From: Cunninghamia lanceolata
Lineage: Eukaryota > Streptophyta > Pinopsida > Cupressales > Cupressaceae
Reading direction: 5' to 3'
NCBI GenBank assembly: GCA_027924645.1
Contig: BSBN01001017.1
Coordinates: forward strand, 10,070,501-10,134,500
DNA length: 64,000 nucleotides
Within the stretch, counting starts at the first letter, position 1; the number at the start of each line of letters is the position of its first letter. Both the position numbers and the translations under genes were made by a program. The notes under the pieces were generated by a model. It searched no databases and had not been told where the DNA came from. It was given only the letters and a program-made list of their open reading frames with translations. This document shows, one piece after another, positions 47,056-59,264 of the stretch.

Positions 47056-47508
47056 TTTGTTTGTGAAAAATCAAAGCACTTTAACACACATTTGAATGCA
47101 TAACAAGCAATGATTTTTGTTTGTGAAATGATATGACTTTGTTTAGAACAAGCACATTTTTACAACCTATGGTGAGAATGGGACAGTATTTATTGAATCC
47201 CCTAGCTGCGCCTATTCAAAGCGGGTAGCTCTAGGATCTTGGTAGCACCGGCTCCTCCTTACATTTGCACACACTTCTCACGCATACCAAGATCCAGGTT
47301 TCTTATAAGGCTTGACCCTCTCCAAACCTTTAGATTATCCCTGCTACCTCGGCTAAGAACCGCATGAATCGGGGCCGCTTCAAGGGTTTTGCCCTCTGCG
47401 TCAACAAATAGAAGGATTTTGGCTTTCTAAACAATGGCTCTTAGTAAGGGCATCCGTTCAGGTGGTTATACGTGCGGCAGCGCTACTCTCCGTTATGGAG
47501 TCTCCCAG

Positions 47509-47532
47509 CCTCCAAGGGTTGCGCCTTGGAGG
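47509..47532 (-). repeat. Perfect 9-bp hairpin in the GC-rich leader segment
   Basis: CCTCCAAGG at 47,509-47,517 pairs with CCTTGGAGG at 47,524-47,532 around a 6-nt loop. A smaller CTCC...GGAG hairpin lies just upstream. A structured leader next to gag is where packaging or dimerisation signals sit in LTR retroelements; that role is inference. Confidence 0.65.
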
Positions 47533-48299
47533 GTTTATGGGGAGGTTGGTTGTCGGTATAACAAAACAACACCTGTCGCTTGAGACTTTCATCCCAAACG
47601 CCTTATTTTATATAGCGGCTTGGAAGAGCTTGGCTTTAGCCCGTTGCCGCTTGGGTCGTTCCCACCTTTCGAAGCGGGGTGGCAGGCCCTCTAGGGATTA
47701 TAAAAGTGATACAATCATGAAAACACTTTTGATCCCCAAGTTCATACAAAGATGCGAGGGGAGAGCATACGTGTTCCCTATGATTATACCACACTCAACA
47801 TGGTTCAATTTTAGATCTTTGGATTAGATGGGGGGGTGATTAATGCAAAGTGTTGTGAGAAGTTTTTGATTCCCAAGATCACCAAAAAGGTGCGAGGGAA
47901 GAGCATACACCTCTCACTCTACTTGACACAATCACGAAGACACTTCACACAAGTATTAAATGATCTTGTTTAGATGCATGAAAATGCAAGTTTGTTGTTC
48001 TTTTTACCCAATGAAGTATGCAATTTGTTGTTCTTTTTATAGCCCAAATTGAAGTGTTTTGATTGTTTGTTTGTTTGTTTGGCACACAAAAGGAAGTATA
48101 TTTTAGAGCACCAAAAGTAAATGTTATGATCACACACTTCAATCAAGGAGTTGTGGTTAATTTTAAAACACCAAATTGAAATGTTTGTTCAAGACATGGC
48201 AAAGGGTTCCTTTTAGTTTCCAAATTGAAGTGTTTTGCTAACTAATTAACAAACCATCCTGCAAAAGGATTTCGTTAGTACCCGTAGTACCTGTCATAA

Positions 48300-48835
48300 A
48301 CAGAAAGAAACAAATAGCGCTAAAACAAAGATATACAGGCGCCACTGCGGGCAGAATAACCTGACTTACGTGAAAATAGCGCTAAAACAGTTGATGGCGC
48401 TAATTCAAAACAAAGATAGCGCAAATTTAAAAGCGTAAATACAGAGGATGGTGCTAATAAACTCTAATTTAGGCGCTAATACAGAGGATGGCGATAATAT
48501 AAAGTAGTTAAGGCGCCACTGCGCGGTGTTTCTGAAGCTGCGGAGAAAACACCGATGGCGCTAATCTGAAGGATAGCGCCAAAACGCGGAACTGAATCTA
48601 TTTGGTCGTTTCTCTCAAAAATTTGCCATAACCTCCCCCTGTAATTCTTGGTTTTCCTGCAAAATAGAGAACAGAAAACACCAAAAAACAATAGGAATAT
48701 TGAAAAAACGCACGTGAGTGTGGTTAGCCTATAAAATAGAATCACACAGAAATAGCGCTAAAACAGATATAGCGCTGAAATACGGCAATAATAGCGCTGC
48801 TGCGACTGTTGAATGGTGCTGAACCTGCAAAATGT
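48300..48835. repeat. Array of GCGC motifs, 5' leader of the Tat element
   Basis: About 18 copies of AGCGCTAA, GGCGCTAA, TAGCGC or GGCGCCACTGCG at irregular spacing, several within the phrase CAGAGGATGGCGCTAA or close variants. It is built from the same words as the array at 32.6-33.0 kb, so both ends of the internal region carry them. Confidence 0.75.
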
Positions 48836-48883
48836 CGAAAACTAACACACAAACTCACAAGCAAAGATTAGATTGGACCTTGT

Positions 48884-48904
48884 GGGTCCCACCGGGCGTG
48901 CCAA
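48884..48904 (-). other. Candidate primer-binding site of the Tat element
   Basis: On the coding strand TTGGCACGCCCGGTGGGACC directly follows the 5' LTR. Its complement ends in GCCA, as expected for a tRNA 3' end with a G discriminator base. It is not the Met-tRNA word; I could not assign the tRNA. Confidence 0.6.
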
Positions 48905-49990
48905 TGTGGACTAGAGAAATGCAATAAGGTAAAAAACCAAAACCAAATGTAAACAAAACACAAGATTATACCTCATGCAAAACCTAATCCCATCAAGGGA
49001 AAGAGGAGCCCTTGCACCCAAGAGAAGCTCCCAAGACCAAGATTGTCCCTAGACTATTGATTCAAATGTGAAATGCCTTCTCAAATGTGCAACTCACTAT
49101 AAGCTCAAATGTGATTTTGGCATGGTAACTTTGCATGAAAATGGATGATGAAAATGACTTGTGAGAGGTTGTATTTATAGACTTTTGGAGAGGATTTTGA
49201 TCCAAGGGTGGAGATTGATTGGAGAGATCAATGGTGGAGGATGAAAGTGAGGTGGAGGGCCTAGATTTGATTTTGGAAGATGGAGGGCTAGGAATAAAAG
49301 TAAATCTTTTATTCATTTTTGGGAAAGGGGTGAATAAATGAGGTTTGGTGAGATGGATTATTTGTGAATTAAAAATTCACAAAGGGAGGGGTAAAATGAA
49401 TTAAAAATTCATTTTTAGGAAGAGAGTTATGACATGTGTAAGAGGAGTAAATGTGATGTGTGATTTATTTGAATTTTAAATTTGAGGAATGTGGAGAGAA
49501 GTGCTAATGGGGATTTGACTTTCTTAATTAGGGTGATTAACCTAATTAATATGGCTGGAATAAATTAGTAGAAGGATTAGAGGGGGGATAAGATTAATTA
49601 ATTAGTGATTTAATTAATTAATCCTAAGGCTAGGATGGGATAGGCTAGAGTAGGCAATTAAATAATAGCTATTTAATTGTCTAGGGTAGGGATAGGCTAA
49701 TTAGTAGGCTGGATTAATTAGTTAATCATGGTTTTAACTAATTAATTGGATTTAGGGAAAATGGGGATTTGATTTAATAAATTTTGCATATTTATTAAAT
49801 CATTTGGCTAAGGTTTGGACTATTGAATTAATAAAATTAATTCAATTTTTGGGATAAAATGGTGTGGATTTGGAAAATGAACGGGGTGATTAATTAAATA
49901 AAAATTTAATTAATTAGTTGGAAAGGGAATTGGTAAGTTTAGGGGTGTCGGGAATCAGTTTGGTGGTCGAGACATTTTTAGGTGTCTACA
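48905..49990 (-). repeat. 5' LTR of the Tat element
   Basis: TGTGGACTAGAG to TTTTTAGGTGTCTACA on the + strand, 1,086 bp. The interior has many AATTAATTAA stretches. Being beside the primer site it is the 5' LTR and should hold the promoter. Confidence 0.96.
49172..49179 (-). promoter_or_regulatory. Candidate TATA box in the Tat 5' LTR
   Basis: TATAAATA on the coding strand, within CTATAAATACAAC, about 810 bp from the LTR's outer end. Transcription would then start about 30 bp further on, leaving about 240 bp of R-U5. The same word is at 31,264-31,271 in the 3' LTR. Confidence 0.55.
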
Positions 49991-50084
49991 CATGTCTATA
50001 TGGCTTTTTATATAAACTAGATGTTATGTTCATGACATTATGTATATGACAGTTTATATTAAATATTTAATATGATAATCAATT

Positions 50085-52090
50085 ATTGTTACAAGAATTT
50101 GGTTTTACAAGTCCCAATTGCATTTGCTTGAAAGCTTATAAATTGTTTTCAAATAATCCATTTTGTGCATATCTTACAATCATTGAATTCTGTGGGACTG
50201 TGTATTTCTTTGAGGCATCATTTCAAATAGTTCACGTGCCTTGTCTATGCTTCCATACTTTCCATTCATTTCTACAAGGGTAACTTTGCAAATGCAATAC
50301 ATGTGACAAAATTCCTATATCATTTATGCTTTGATGGTTGTCCACACCATGTTCTCTAGATCCCATTATAGCATAGGCAAGGAGAAAGTTGGTTAAGGTT
50401 GTGCAATTTGGTTTTAGATGTGCCAAAATTTGCGTAAATGGTTGAAATTCATTTTTGTGCATTTGCTTGAGAGTTTTTAAAGCCTTATGAAAAATCCATT
50501 TTGTGCATATCTTGCAATCATTGCATTCCATGAGACAATATTTCTTTGAGGCATCGTGTCAAACAATTCATGTTCATTGTATATGCTTCCACACAAGTTG
50601 CATACATGTCTTGTAGGGTACTTACAACTATGACATTTGACAAAATTCCTATATGCTCTATGCTTTGATGGATGTTTATACCATGCTCCAAACATACCAT
50701 TTCCAAGGTTTTGGAATTTGGCTTTACACTTGCCAATTGCATTTTCTTGGAACTTTCTAAAGGCTTATCAAAAAATCCATTTTGTTCATATCTTGTAATC
50801 ATTGTATTCTATGATGCGACATTTCTTTGAGGCATCATACCAAACAGTTCATGTGCCTTGTCTATGCTTCCACACTTTGCATACATGTCTCTGAGGGCAA
50901 TTGCAACTACAATATCTAACAAAATTCCCATATGTTTTATCCTTTTGATGGATGTCCATTTTGGCATAGGCAAGGAGGATATTGGCTAAGGTTGTGGAAT
51001 TTTGCTTTACACCTGCCAATCACATTTGCTTGAAAGTTTCTAATGCCTTATCAAAAATCCATTTTGTTCATATCTTGCAATCATTGCATTCAATGAGGTG
51101 ACATTTCTTTGGGGCATTGTGCCAAACAGTTCACGTGCCTTGTCTATGCTTCCACACTTTGCATACATGTCTCTGTGGGCAGTTGCAACTACAACATCTA
51201 ACAAAATTCCCATATGTTTTATCCTTTTGATGGATGTCCATTTTTGCATAGGCAAGGAGGATACTGGCTAAGGTTGTGGAATTTTGGTTTACACCCGCCA
51301 ATTGCATTTGCTTGAAAGTTTCTAATGCCTTATCAAAAAATCCATTTTGTTCATATCTTACAATCATTGCATTCAATGAGGTGACATTTCTTTGGGGCAT
51401 CATGCCAAACAATTTACATGCATTGTCTATGCTTCCACACTTTGCATAAATGTCTACAAGGGTAGCTGCAATTACAGCATGCAACAAATTTCCTATATCC
51501 TTTATGCTTTGATGGATATTGATAAGTCATTCCAAACATTCTATATTGGTGTACAGACAGGGAGGATGTTGGCAAAGGTTGTGGAATTTGGCTTTACACA
51601 TGCCAACTACATTTACTTGAAAGTTTCTAAAGTCTTTTCAACAAATCCATTTCATACATTTCTTGCAATCATTGCATTCCATGAGACAACATTTCTTTGA
51701 GGCATCATATCAAACAGTTCATGTTCATCAAGTATATGCTTCCACACTTTCCATACATGTCTTGCAGGGTACTTACAACTACAACATTTGACAAAATTCC
51801 TATATGCTTTATGCTTTGATGGATGTCTATATCGTGTTCCAAAGATACCATTTCCAAGGTTTTGGAATTTGGCGTTACACCTGCCAATTTCATTTGCCTG
51901 AAAGTTTCCAAAGCCTTATCAAAAAATCCATTTTGTTCATATCTTGCAATCATTGCATTCAATGAGGTGACATTTCTTTGGGGCATCATGCCAAACAGTT
52001 CACGTGCCTTGTCTATGCTTCCACACTTTGCATACATGTCTACAAGGGCAGCTGCAATTACAAAATTCATTATAAATGATGATGATGAGC
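50085..52090 (-). pseudogene. Decayed pentatricopeptide-repeat (PPR, PLS-type) gene
   Basis: Seven or so tandem blocks of about 290 bp encode, in shifting frames, DMYAKCGSIDKARELF, MPQRNVTSLNAMIARYEQNG, F.DKALETFKQMQLAGV and IHQSIKHIGILSNVVVV. These are the P, L and S motifs of plant organelle RNA-binding PPR proteins, which act in RNA editing or processing. Blocks are much alike, as in conifer PPR genes. Frameshifts and stops separate them (open stretches end near 51,705, 51,131, 51,040, 50,518, 50,477 and 50,232), so no complete protein remains. No E, E+ or DYW domain, signal peptide or start was found. Its frames lie right beside the Tat insertion. Confidence 0.85.
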
Positions 52091-53004
52091 CTCATCATGA
52101 TTATTCTATTGCTTCACATCCAAATGTACAAATATCATGCACCTCCCCTTGTGGTGAAAGACTAGCTTGATTTATATCCATTTTCTCAACAAAATCTGTA
52201 ACTTGTTCTTCATGTTCATGGCTATTGTAGGTTTGATAAAAATCATTTTTATGATGCCTAGGTTGTCCTAGACATGCATAAGGGTCATAACTTCTAAAAA
52301 ATTAATCTGTATTTCATTTTCTTGACCCATGGAAAAAGTTATAACCGTTGTCCCAAAGTCTAGAGGAAGACATGTGGAGACAACAATCATGACTTGAATG
52401 AAGCCCTTTGCAAGTAGTTTCAAATTGGGCATGGAGTTTACCTTCTTGGACCATGGTAGATGTTGTGATGACTATTTTTAAGCTTCAAACCCCCATGATG
52501 ACAACCCCCCATATGGTCGATCAAGGTAACCACCATTATGTAGTAACAAAGGACAATTAGGAAATTTTGAAATATTGTTGTGTCATGCATACAAATCATC
52601 ATGAATAGGTGCATAAGGAATGTTGAGACAATCATGTGATGTCAAGGCATGAAGAGCTGAAACATGATGAATTTTGAGTCTCTTTGACTGAACTAACTGA
52701 TATACCTACACATGCATGGATACAATGGTCAATGATGATAGAAAAATATGTTAAAACTAAAAATAGATGATCACATGAATCTTTTACCTAATTTCTTAGG
52801 CTTATATGTTACTGCTACACCATTTTCAAGGTCCTGGTTGGCTAGATTAGTAAGAGGAAACCATGGAAAGGCCTTGAAAATATTTGAGTGATGCAAGAAA
52901 TAGAAGCTATGATGTAGAATAATTGATGTAAAAATCTCTCCCAACTCAAGATCAGCCTTGTTACAACATCATATTATTGTTTTATGCATGAGGAAGGATA
53001 AAAT
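52091..53004. other. Intergenic stretch with a dispersed repeat
   Basis: About 52,600-52,740 shares TTTGAGTCTCTTTGACTGAA, CTGATATACCTA and flanking words with 58,345-58,450 at roughly 75% identity. No gene is supported. Confidence 0.5.
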
Positions 53005-55875
53005 GGGTGTAGCCCTTAAGATCCCTAAGACGAAAAAACTACCAAACTTTGACGGAGCAGTTCTTGAAATTCGTGGTAGCTGGGAAAATTATGTTTGGAT
53101 GTACAAGTGCATGTGGGGTTTGTCCACAATAACCTCTCTCGATTTCGTTCAACTCTAGTATATTTGACCGTGTTGGGATCAAAAATATTCTTGCAAAATG
53201 CTTTAGTTTCATGTAGTGGAAAGGTGCTAGGAGTGACGTTTTGCATTCCATAGCTCGTGGGGCTGAACGGACTTCGCCAATGTGTCAAAGTGGGCATTTA
53301 AATTCTAGGGGAGGTCTTGTTTCATGTGCCAAGCACCCCAGTCATTCGGGGCAGCAGGCTACTGGCAAAGTCCCTTAAGATCCCTAAGACGAAAAAACTA
53401 CCAAACTTTGACGGAGCTATTTTCAGAATTCATGGTAGCTGGAAACATTTTGTTTGGACCTATAGGTACATTTTGGGTCTGTCTACAATAACCTCTCTCA
53501 GTTTTGTTCAACTCCTGTCCGTTTGACCGTGCCAGAATCAAACAAATTCTTGCAAAATGCTTTAGTTTCATGCAGTGGAAAGGTTGCCAGGGGCCATATT
53601 TTTTGATCTGCTCATCGTGGGGGTGAACTGACTGTGCCAACATGTCAGGGTGGGCAGGTAAATGGTAGGGAAGGTCTGGTTTTGTGTGCCAAGTGTTCCG
53701 GTCGTTTGGGGCTGTAAGCTATCGACAAAGTAGAAAGTTGCTAACACTAAAATTTTGCATTCCATAGGTCTTGGGGGAAAAATGATTGCGCCAACATTTC
53801 TAGGTGGGTGGGTAAATTCTAGGGGAGGTCTTGTTTTGTGCGCCATGTGTCTCAGTCGTTCCGAGTTGCAAGCTATCGGTAAACTTGAAAGGTGCTAGGA
53901 GTAACATTTTACATTCCATAGCTCGTGGGGCTGAATGGACTTTGCCAATGCGTTAGGGTGGGTGGGTAAATGCTAGGGGTGGTCTTGTTTCATGTGCCAA
54001 GCATCGTAGTCGTGCGGGGCAGTAGGCTACCAGCAAAGTCCCTTAAGATCCCTAAGACGAAAAAACTGCCAAACTTTGATGGGATAGTTCTCAGAATTCA
54101 TGGCAGCTGGAAATGTTCTATTTGGACCTACAGGTGCATGTGGGGTCTATCTACAATAACCTCTCTCAGTTTCGTTTAACTCCTGTCTGTTTGACCTTGC
54201 CAAAATCAAATGCATTCTTGCAAAATGCTTCAGTTTCATGCAATGGAAAGGTTGGCAGGTGCCATATTTTTTGATCTATTCCTCGTGGGGACGAACCGAC
54301 TATGCCAACACGTTGGGGTGGGTGGGTAAATGCTAGGGGAGGTCTCATTTTGTGCACCAACTGTCTCAGTCATTCCAGGCTGCAAGCTACCGACAAACTT
54401 GAAAGGTGCTAGATGTCGGTAGCTTGAAGGTCAGAATGACTGGGACACTTGGCACATGAAATAAGACCTTCCCTACCATTTACCCACTCACCTCGATGTG
54501 TTGGCGTAGTCCATTCTGCCCCACGATGAGCAAAACAAAAAATATGGTACCTGGTAACCTTTCCATTGCATGAAACTAAAGCATTTTGCAAGAATGTGTT
54601 TGATTCTGATACGGTCAAACGGATAGGAGTTGAACAAAACTAAGAGAGGTTATTGTAGACAGACTCCACATGCACTTTTAGGTCCAAACAGAACATTCCC
54701 AACTGCCACAAATTCTGAGAACTACCTTGTCAAAGTTTGGCAGTTTTTTCATCTTAGGGATCTTAAGGGACTTTGCCGGTAGTCTACTACCCCGAATGAC
54801 TAGGGCGCTTGGCACATGAAACGAGACCTCCCCTGGCATTTAACCGCCCACCTTGACGCGTTGGTGAAATCCATTTGGCCCCACGAGCTATGGAATGAAA
54901 AATGTCACTCCTAGCACCTTTCCACTGCATGAAACTAAAGCATTTTGCAAGAATGCATTTGATTTCAGGATGGTCAAACAGACTAGAGTTGACCAAAACT
55001 GAGAGAGGTTATTGTGGGTGGACCCCACGTGCACCTGTAGGTCCAAACGAAATGTTCCTAGATGCCACAAATTCCAAGAACTGCTCCGTCAAAGTTTGGT
55101 AGTTTTTTCATCTTAGGGATCTTAAGGGACTTTGCCGGTACCCTACTGCCTCGAATGACTGGGGCACTTGGCACATGAAATGAGACCTCCCCTAGCATTT
55201 ATCCGCCCACCCCGACACATTGGAGAAGTCCGTTTGGCCCCATGAGCTATGGAATGCAAAATGTCACTCCTAGCACTTTTCCACTGCATGAAACTGAAGC
55301 ATTTTGCAAGAATGTGTTTGATTCTGACATGGTCAAATATACTAGAGTTGAACAAAACTGAGAGAGATTATTGTGGACAGACCCCACATGCACCTGCAGG
55401 TCCAAACAAAATGTTCCCAGCTGCCACGAATTCCAAGAATTGCTCCATCAAAGTTTGGCAGTTTTTTCATCTTAGGGATTTTAAGGGACTTTGCTGGTAG
55501 TCTGTTGCCTCGAATGACTGCGATGCTTGGCACACGAAACAAGACCTCCCCTGGTATTTACCCGCCCACCCTGATGCATTGGCGAAGTCCGTTCGGCCCC
55601 ATGAGCTATGGAATGCAAAATGTCACTCCTAGCACCTTTCTACTACATGAAACTAAAGCATTTTGCAAGAATGCATTTGATTTCGACACTGTCAAATGGA
55701 CTAGAGTTGACCAAAATTGAGAGAGGTTATTGTGGATGGACCCCACGTGCACCTACAGGTCTAAATGAAACATTCCAAACTACCATGAATTATGAGAAAA
55801 CCTCTATTAAAGTTTGGCAGTTTTTCTGTCTTAGGGATCTTAAGGGACTTTGTCGGTAGCCTGCTGCCCTAAATA
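53005..55875. repeat. Palindromic array of a 359-bp tandem repeat
   Basis: The landmark CTTAAGATCCCTAAGACGAA lies at 53,015, 53,374 and 54,042 on the + strand, then in inverted form (TCTTAGGGATCTTAAGGG) near 54,762, 55,121, 55,480 and 55,839. Spacing is 359 bp throughout except for one gap in the forward arm where two units lack their first half (53,730-54,040). The arms meet near 54,413. Units from opposite arms are about 83-87% identical by eye. Each unit gives similar ORFs of 60-115 codons on both strands (KSLKIPK.KKLPNFDGA and the reverse); these are repeat shadows, since their frames are not shared by all units. Confidence 0.92.
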
Positions 55876-58800
55876 ATTGAGGTGCTTAACACCATATTTT
55901 GTGATCAACATCAACATCATGAGGACACTAAATAAATCCTTGACACATGAAGACATTGAGAACACTGAAGACATGGAGGACAAAGAAGCATGAAGACATG
56001 AACAAACTCCTGTCATGAGGAAGAACCACAACCCAATCCAACTCCTGAAAGCATGACATGTTATGATGAAGAACCACAACCAAATCCAACGATCCAATGG
56101 CATGAACCAATGACATAAGAAACTATGTCCTACTATTGTAACATGATAAACATGAATGTTATGAACTAACATCCAAACCCTGTGACATCAATCTTGATAT
56201 GACATGAGTGAAACACGAGTGAACATGATTAAGAACAATTAGGATCAACTTCATCCATTACTTAGATCTAAACCCATGAATATGATGATGATGCAAACAT
56301 CAAATGTATGCCATAGAAAACAAATCAAATGAAACATGAGGCCTTCACTGCTCAAGTTCATACCACTGCTTAAGTGAGATCTTCACTATTCAAGTTCATG
56401 CCTTGTCTTGAAGCACTACAACTCTGTGCATCACATCACATACTCTATGAAGAAGCATAATGGTATCATCAAACAATAGACAACTAATAGACCTACACAA
56501 TTATGCATTCCTTACTTTCAAGAAAATGCAATTGGCACGTGTAAAACCAAATTCATGTAAGGATAATTTACTGTTCTTGCTACTACAAAGAGGCAATTAG
56601 CCCTATTTTCCAAAGTAAGTACTCAAAATCCTTCACCCAAACTTACCACACCTACTCTATCACCCTTATTAGGTTTCAAATAGACAAAATCAATAATTTT
56701 TGGTCAAATATGGGCCTTCTACATCACCTAACCACCATACCCTTACTCTAGGCATGTTTTAGGCTAGTTTCCATGAGGGTTTATTGAAAATCTATCTTCT
56801 ACACCCTGCCACACCTTACCAATGGTTCAAACACCTTAGGTTAGACCTGCACATGCTTCCCAAACTCTCCTTTATCCCTTGTCAACACTGTTTCATCAAA
56901 CTCTCACTCAAAACCACCATTCTCAAGCCAAATTTCACACAAAACCCTTGGGGCAACCACCAAAATCCCACCAAATCACCTTCTCTACTCCTCAAACCCA
57001 ATACTACATCTAATACCATCTAATTGGACCCATCCCACCAAGTTACAGGAGCCACAGTAAGTGGAATGGTTCATTATAACATTCTATGTAATCAAATTCC
57101 TCAAAAACACTTTTCTCGGGCTGCTACAGAAAAATGACTCAAACTACTACCAAATTCAATGTGAAAAGTTCAAACTAGGTTTAAATTAATGTTAACTCAG
57201 TCCTATACCAAATTCATAAGGTTTTAGAACAGTTAGCCCTTGTACGGAACCGTACCAGGTCTAGGAACAATTGATTTGCAGAGAAAAATACAAAAAACAA
57301 GGGTCTTTTGTTATTGATATTCACTTCAAAACATTCTTCCTCCCTTACAACGAGTTCTTCCACACACACACACACAGAGATATATATGTTTTCCCTCCAA
57401 AGACCAACCAATTAAATTGACTAAAATGGCCTTTTTAGACTAATTGACCCTTGGTATTCCATAGCATGTCTTTGCACTTCTTACATAGCATTTTTGACAA
57501 CATTACAAATATGACACTTTTTTTGTAATAATAAAACCCACTCAAATTGCATTTGAAGTGGTCTATTATGACCTTATTCAATGACAAAAGACTCAAACTC
57601 TCCTAGAACCTAACACTTGACCAACATTAAGACCTTATTTACCAACTTTGCACAAGATAAAATTTTGTTATGTTGATGAAGTATAATACATAATCTCCAT
57701 CATATTTTTTATGGATAGAGTGGTATCAAAGTGAGTTGTAACAATTTGTCAAATAGGTTGTGGTTCTCATTTCCTCCATTTTTGTAAGAAAACTATCATT
57801 TCATGCTTTGGTGAGATGTTAAGCCTAGTGCAAAGTGTTGTTTTTAGTACAGGGGAAGGCAGCATATAGGGTATTTGTGAAGTTGCCAATGGAAACAAAT
57901 TTACCACCTAGCCATCCTTAACTAATCCATGATTGCAAATGGATGTATTTATGAATTGGTGCATAAGGAATGTCCTAGCCAAAGACACTAAAGAGGTCTC
58001 CACATCCTCCAACCTTCTCCAAGAGAATTCATACTATGAAACATGCATGGAGAAGTTATCAAAAGGACACCTAACAATTATGTCTAAATGATCAATAGAG
58101 ACAAGTAGGATTTTCATAATATGGGGCATAGGATAGTCTAAGATTCAAGCCATTGCATGGTTCTATTAAATGAATTGGATTATGCATGTATTAAGGAATA
58201 AATCCTTCTATATCATCTTAGGGCAAAAATTAAGAGTCTTCCAAAATCAATTTTGGCTCCATTGATCATGAATATAAGTATGACAAACAATTGTTCACTA
58301 AAATTATTTTGTGAAGTATTTGATAATGTTTTTATCTTGTATAGCTCAAAATAGGTGAAATGAAGGCATGAAGGGTCTAAACAAGGTGGAAACATGAGGA
58401 ATTTGGAGTCTCTTTGACTAAACTAATTGATATACCTAGACACATATATATCTTATAACATAAAGAACATAAAAAATATAAAGTCATTTAAAGACATAAA
58501 GAACATAAGAACATATATCTGTGAATTAAAATAGACATAAATTGAACATACCTTAGAATTCGATATTGCAGTTGACCAATTCTCCAAAAGATGGCTTCAA
58601 AATCCTCAAATTCTTCTTTTTCATAAGTTTGATTATGAATTCTATATAATTCTAGAATAGGATTAGTGAAATTTATGGAAAAAACAAACATATATCATCA
58701 AATTCAATCTATATATCAATGGTAATTAGCTTTGAAACAATATCACACATGAAACATGAAACTTTTAGTTTAAATAATCAAAATTTCTCCAAAAACATGC

Positions 58801-58978
58801 AAAATCAGTTCTTCTACATTGAAAAAACAAAAAAAGGTGGTGGATTGATATAAAAATGATTCTCAATTAGTCAAACAACATGAAAAGTGTTTTCTTGTCC
58901 GATATACTTGTGAAAAGCAGGAATAACAGTCATGTGGGGTCTGAAACACGGATCCCATATTCTTTTTTACCATTTGTT
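55876..58978. other. Intergenic stretch, no supported gene
   Basis: AT-rich, with short local repeats (GAAGAACCACAACC at 56,021 and 56,069), a CA/TA microsatellite at 57,361-57,388 and a Met-tRNA-primer-like word (TGGTATCAAAGTGAG) at 57,721 without any LTR beside it. Short ORFs have no recognised domain. Confidence 0.5.
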
Positions 58979-59030
58979 ATGCTTCCCAAAACGTGCTCGC
59001 ATTATAATGCGAGTGTGTTCTGGGAAGCAT
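58979..59030. repeat. 52-bp imperfect palindrome with ATTATAAT centre
   Basis: ATGCTTCCCA at the left end pairs with TGGGAAGCAT at the right, and CTCGCATTATAATGCGAG forms a perfect 18-bp core; only about four pairs between them fail. It shares the GCTCGC/TTATAA words, and an upstream GGGG..C.GAAA.CAC phrase, with the palindrome at 28,638. Confidence 0.85.
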
Positions 59031-59264
59031 GAAAACATAAAGGTTCATGCATGCAAAAATCATAACCTTCTAAATGTTGGTGCCAAAATCATGGTCTAGG
59101 ATGTCATGCTCTCACATAAAATATATTGTAACTATGCATGTAGTGCATCAAATAGGTAATCAAGTGACGATCCAAGAGTATCCCTAGACTCAAATATCCA
59201 TGTGGTTCATGAAATAGAACTTTTTAAAACAAGGAGGGACAAATGTAACCTTATATCTACATGG

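Larger units (their letters stand above)
45815..48883 (-). other. Tat 5' leader, about 3 kb untranslated
   Basis: Between primer site and gag there is no supported ORF. It holds three long GCGC-containing repeats (46.57-47.05 kb), a GC-rich segment with several hairpins (47.2-47.8 kb) and a GCGC array (48.3-48.83 kb). Long leaders are usual in the Tat/Ogre group. Confidence 0.8.
30997..49990 (-). mobile_element. Young full-length Tat-lineage Ty3/gypsy retrotransposon, 19 kb
   Basis: Two LTRs in direct orientation (1,088 and 1,086 bp) enclose 16.8 kb. The exact target duplication CATGT lies at 30,992-30,996 and 49,991-49,995. Ends are TGTAGACACC...GTCCACA in the coding sense. Order on the - strand: 5' LTR (48,905-49,990), primer site, 3-kb leader, gag-protease-G-patch-RT, gypsy RNase H, archaeal-type RNase H, integrase, a 6-kb 3' region with an antisense PMD ORF, polypurine tract, 3' LTR. 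Having two RNases H is the known mark of the Tat/Ogre group. LTRs differ at six substitutions and one 2-bp indel by eye, about 0.55%, so it inserted recently. One stop in pol and two damaged integrase residues mean this copy cannot act alone. Confidence 0.95.

Noticed and set aside
53025..55859. Many 60-115-codon ORFs in the 359-bp repeats
   Set aside because: They recur with the repeat on both strands and are broken differently in each unit; no domain seen.
57715..57740. Primer-binding-like word TGGTATCAAAGTGAG
   Set aside because: No LTR end precedes it and no partner LTR was found; one isolated word is not enough.
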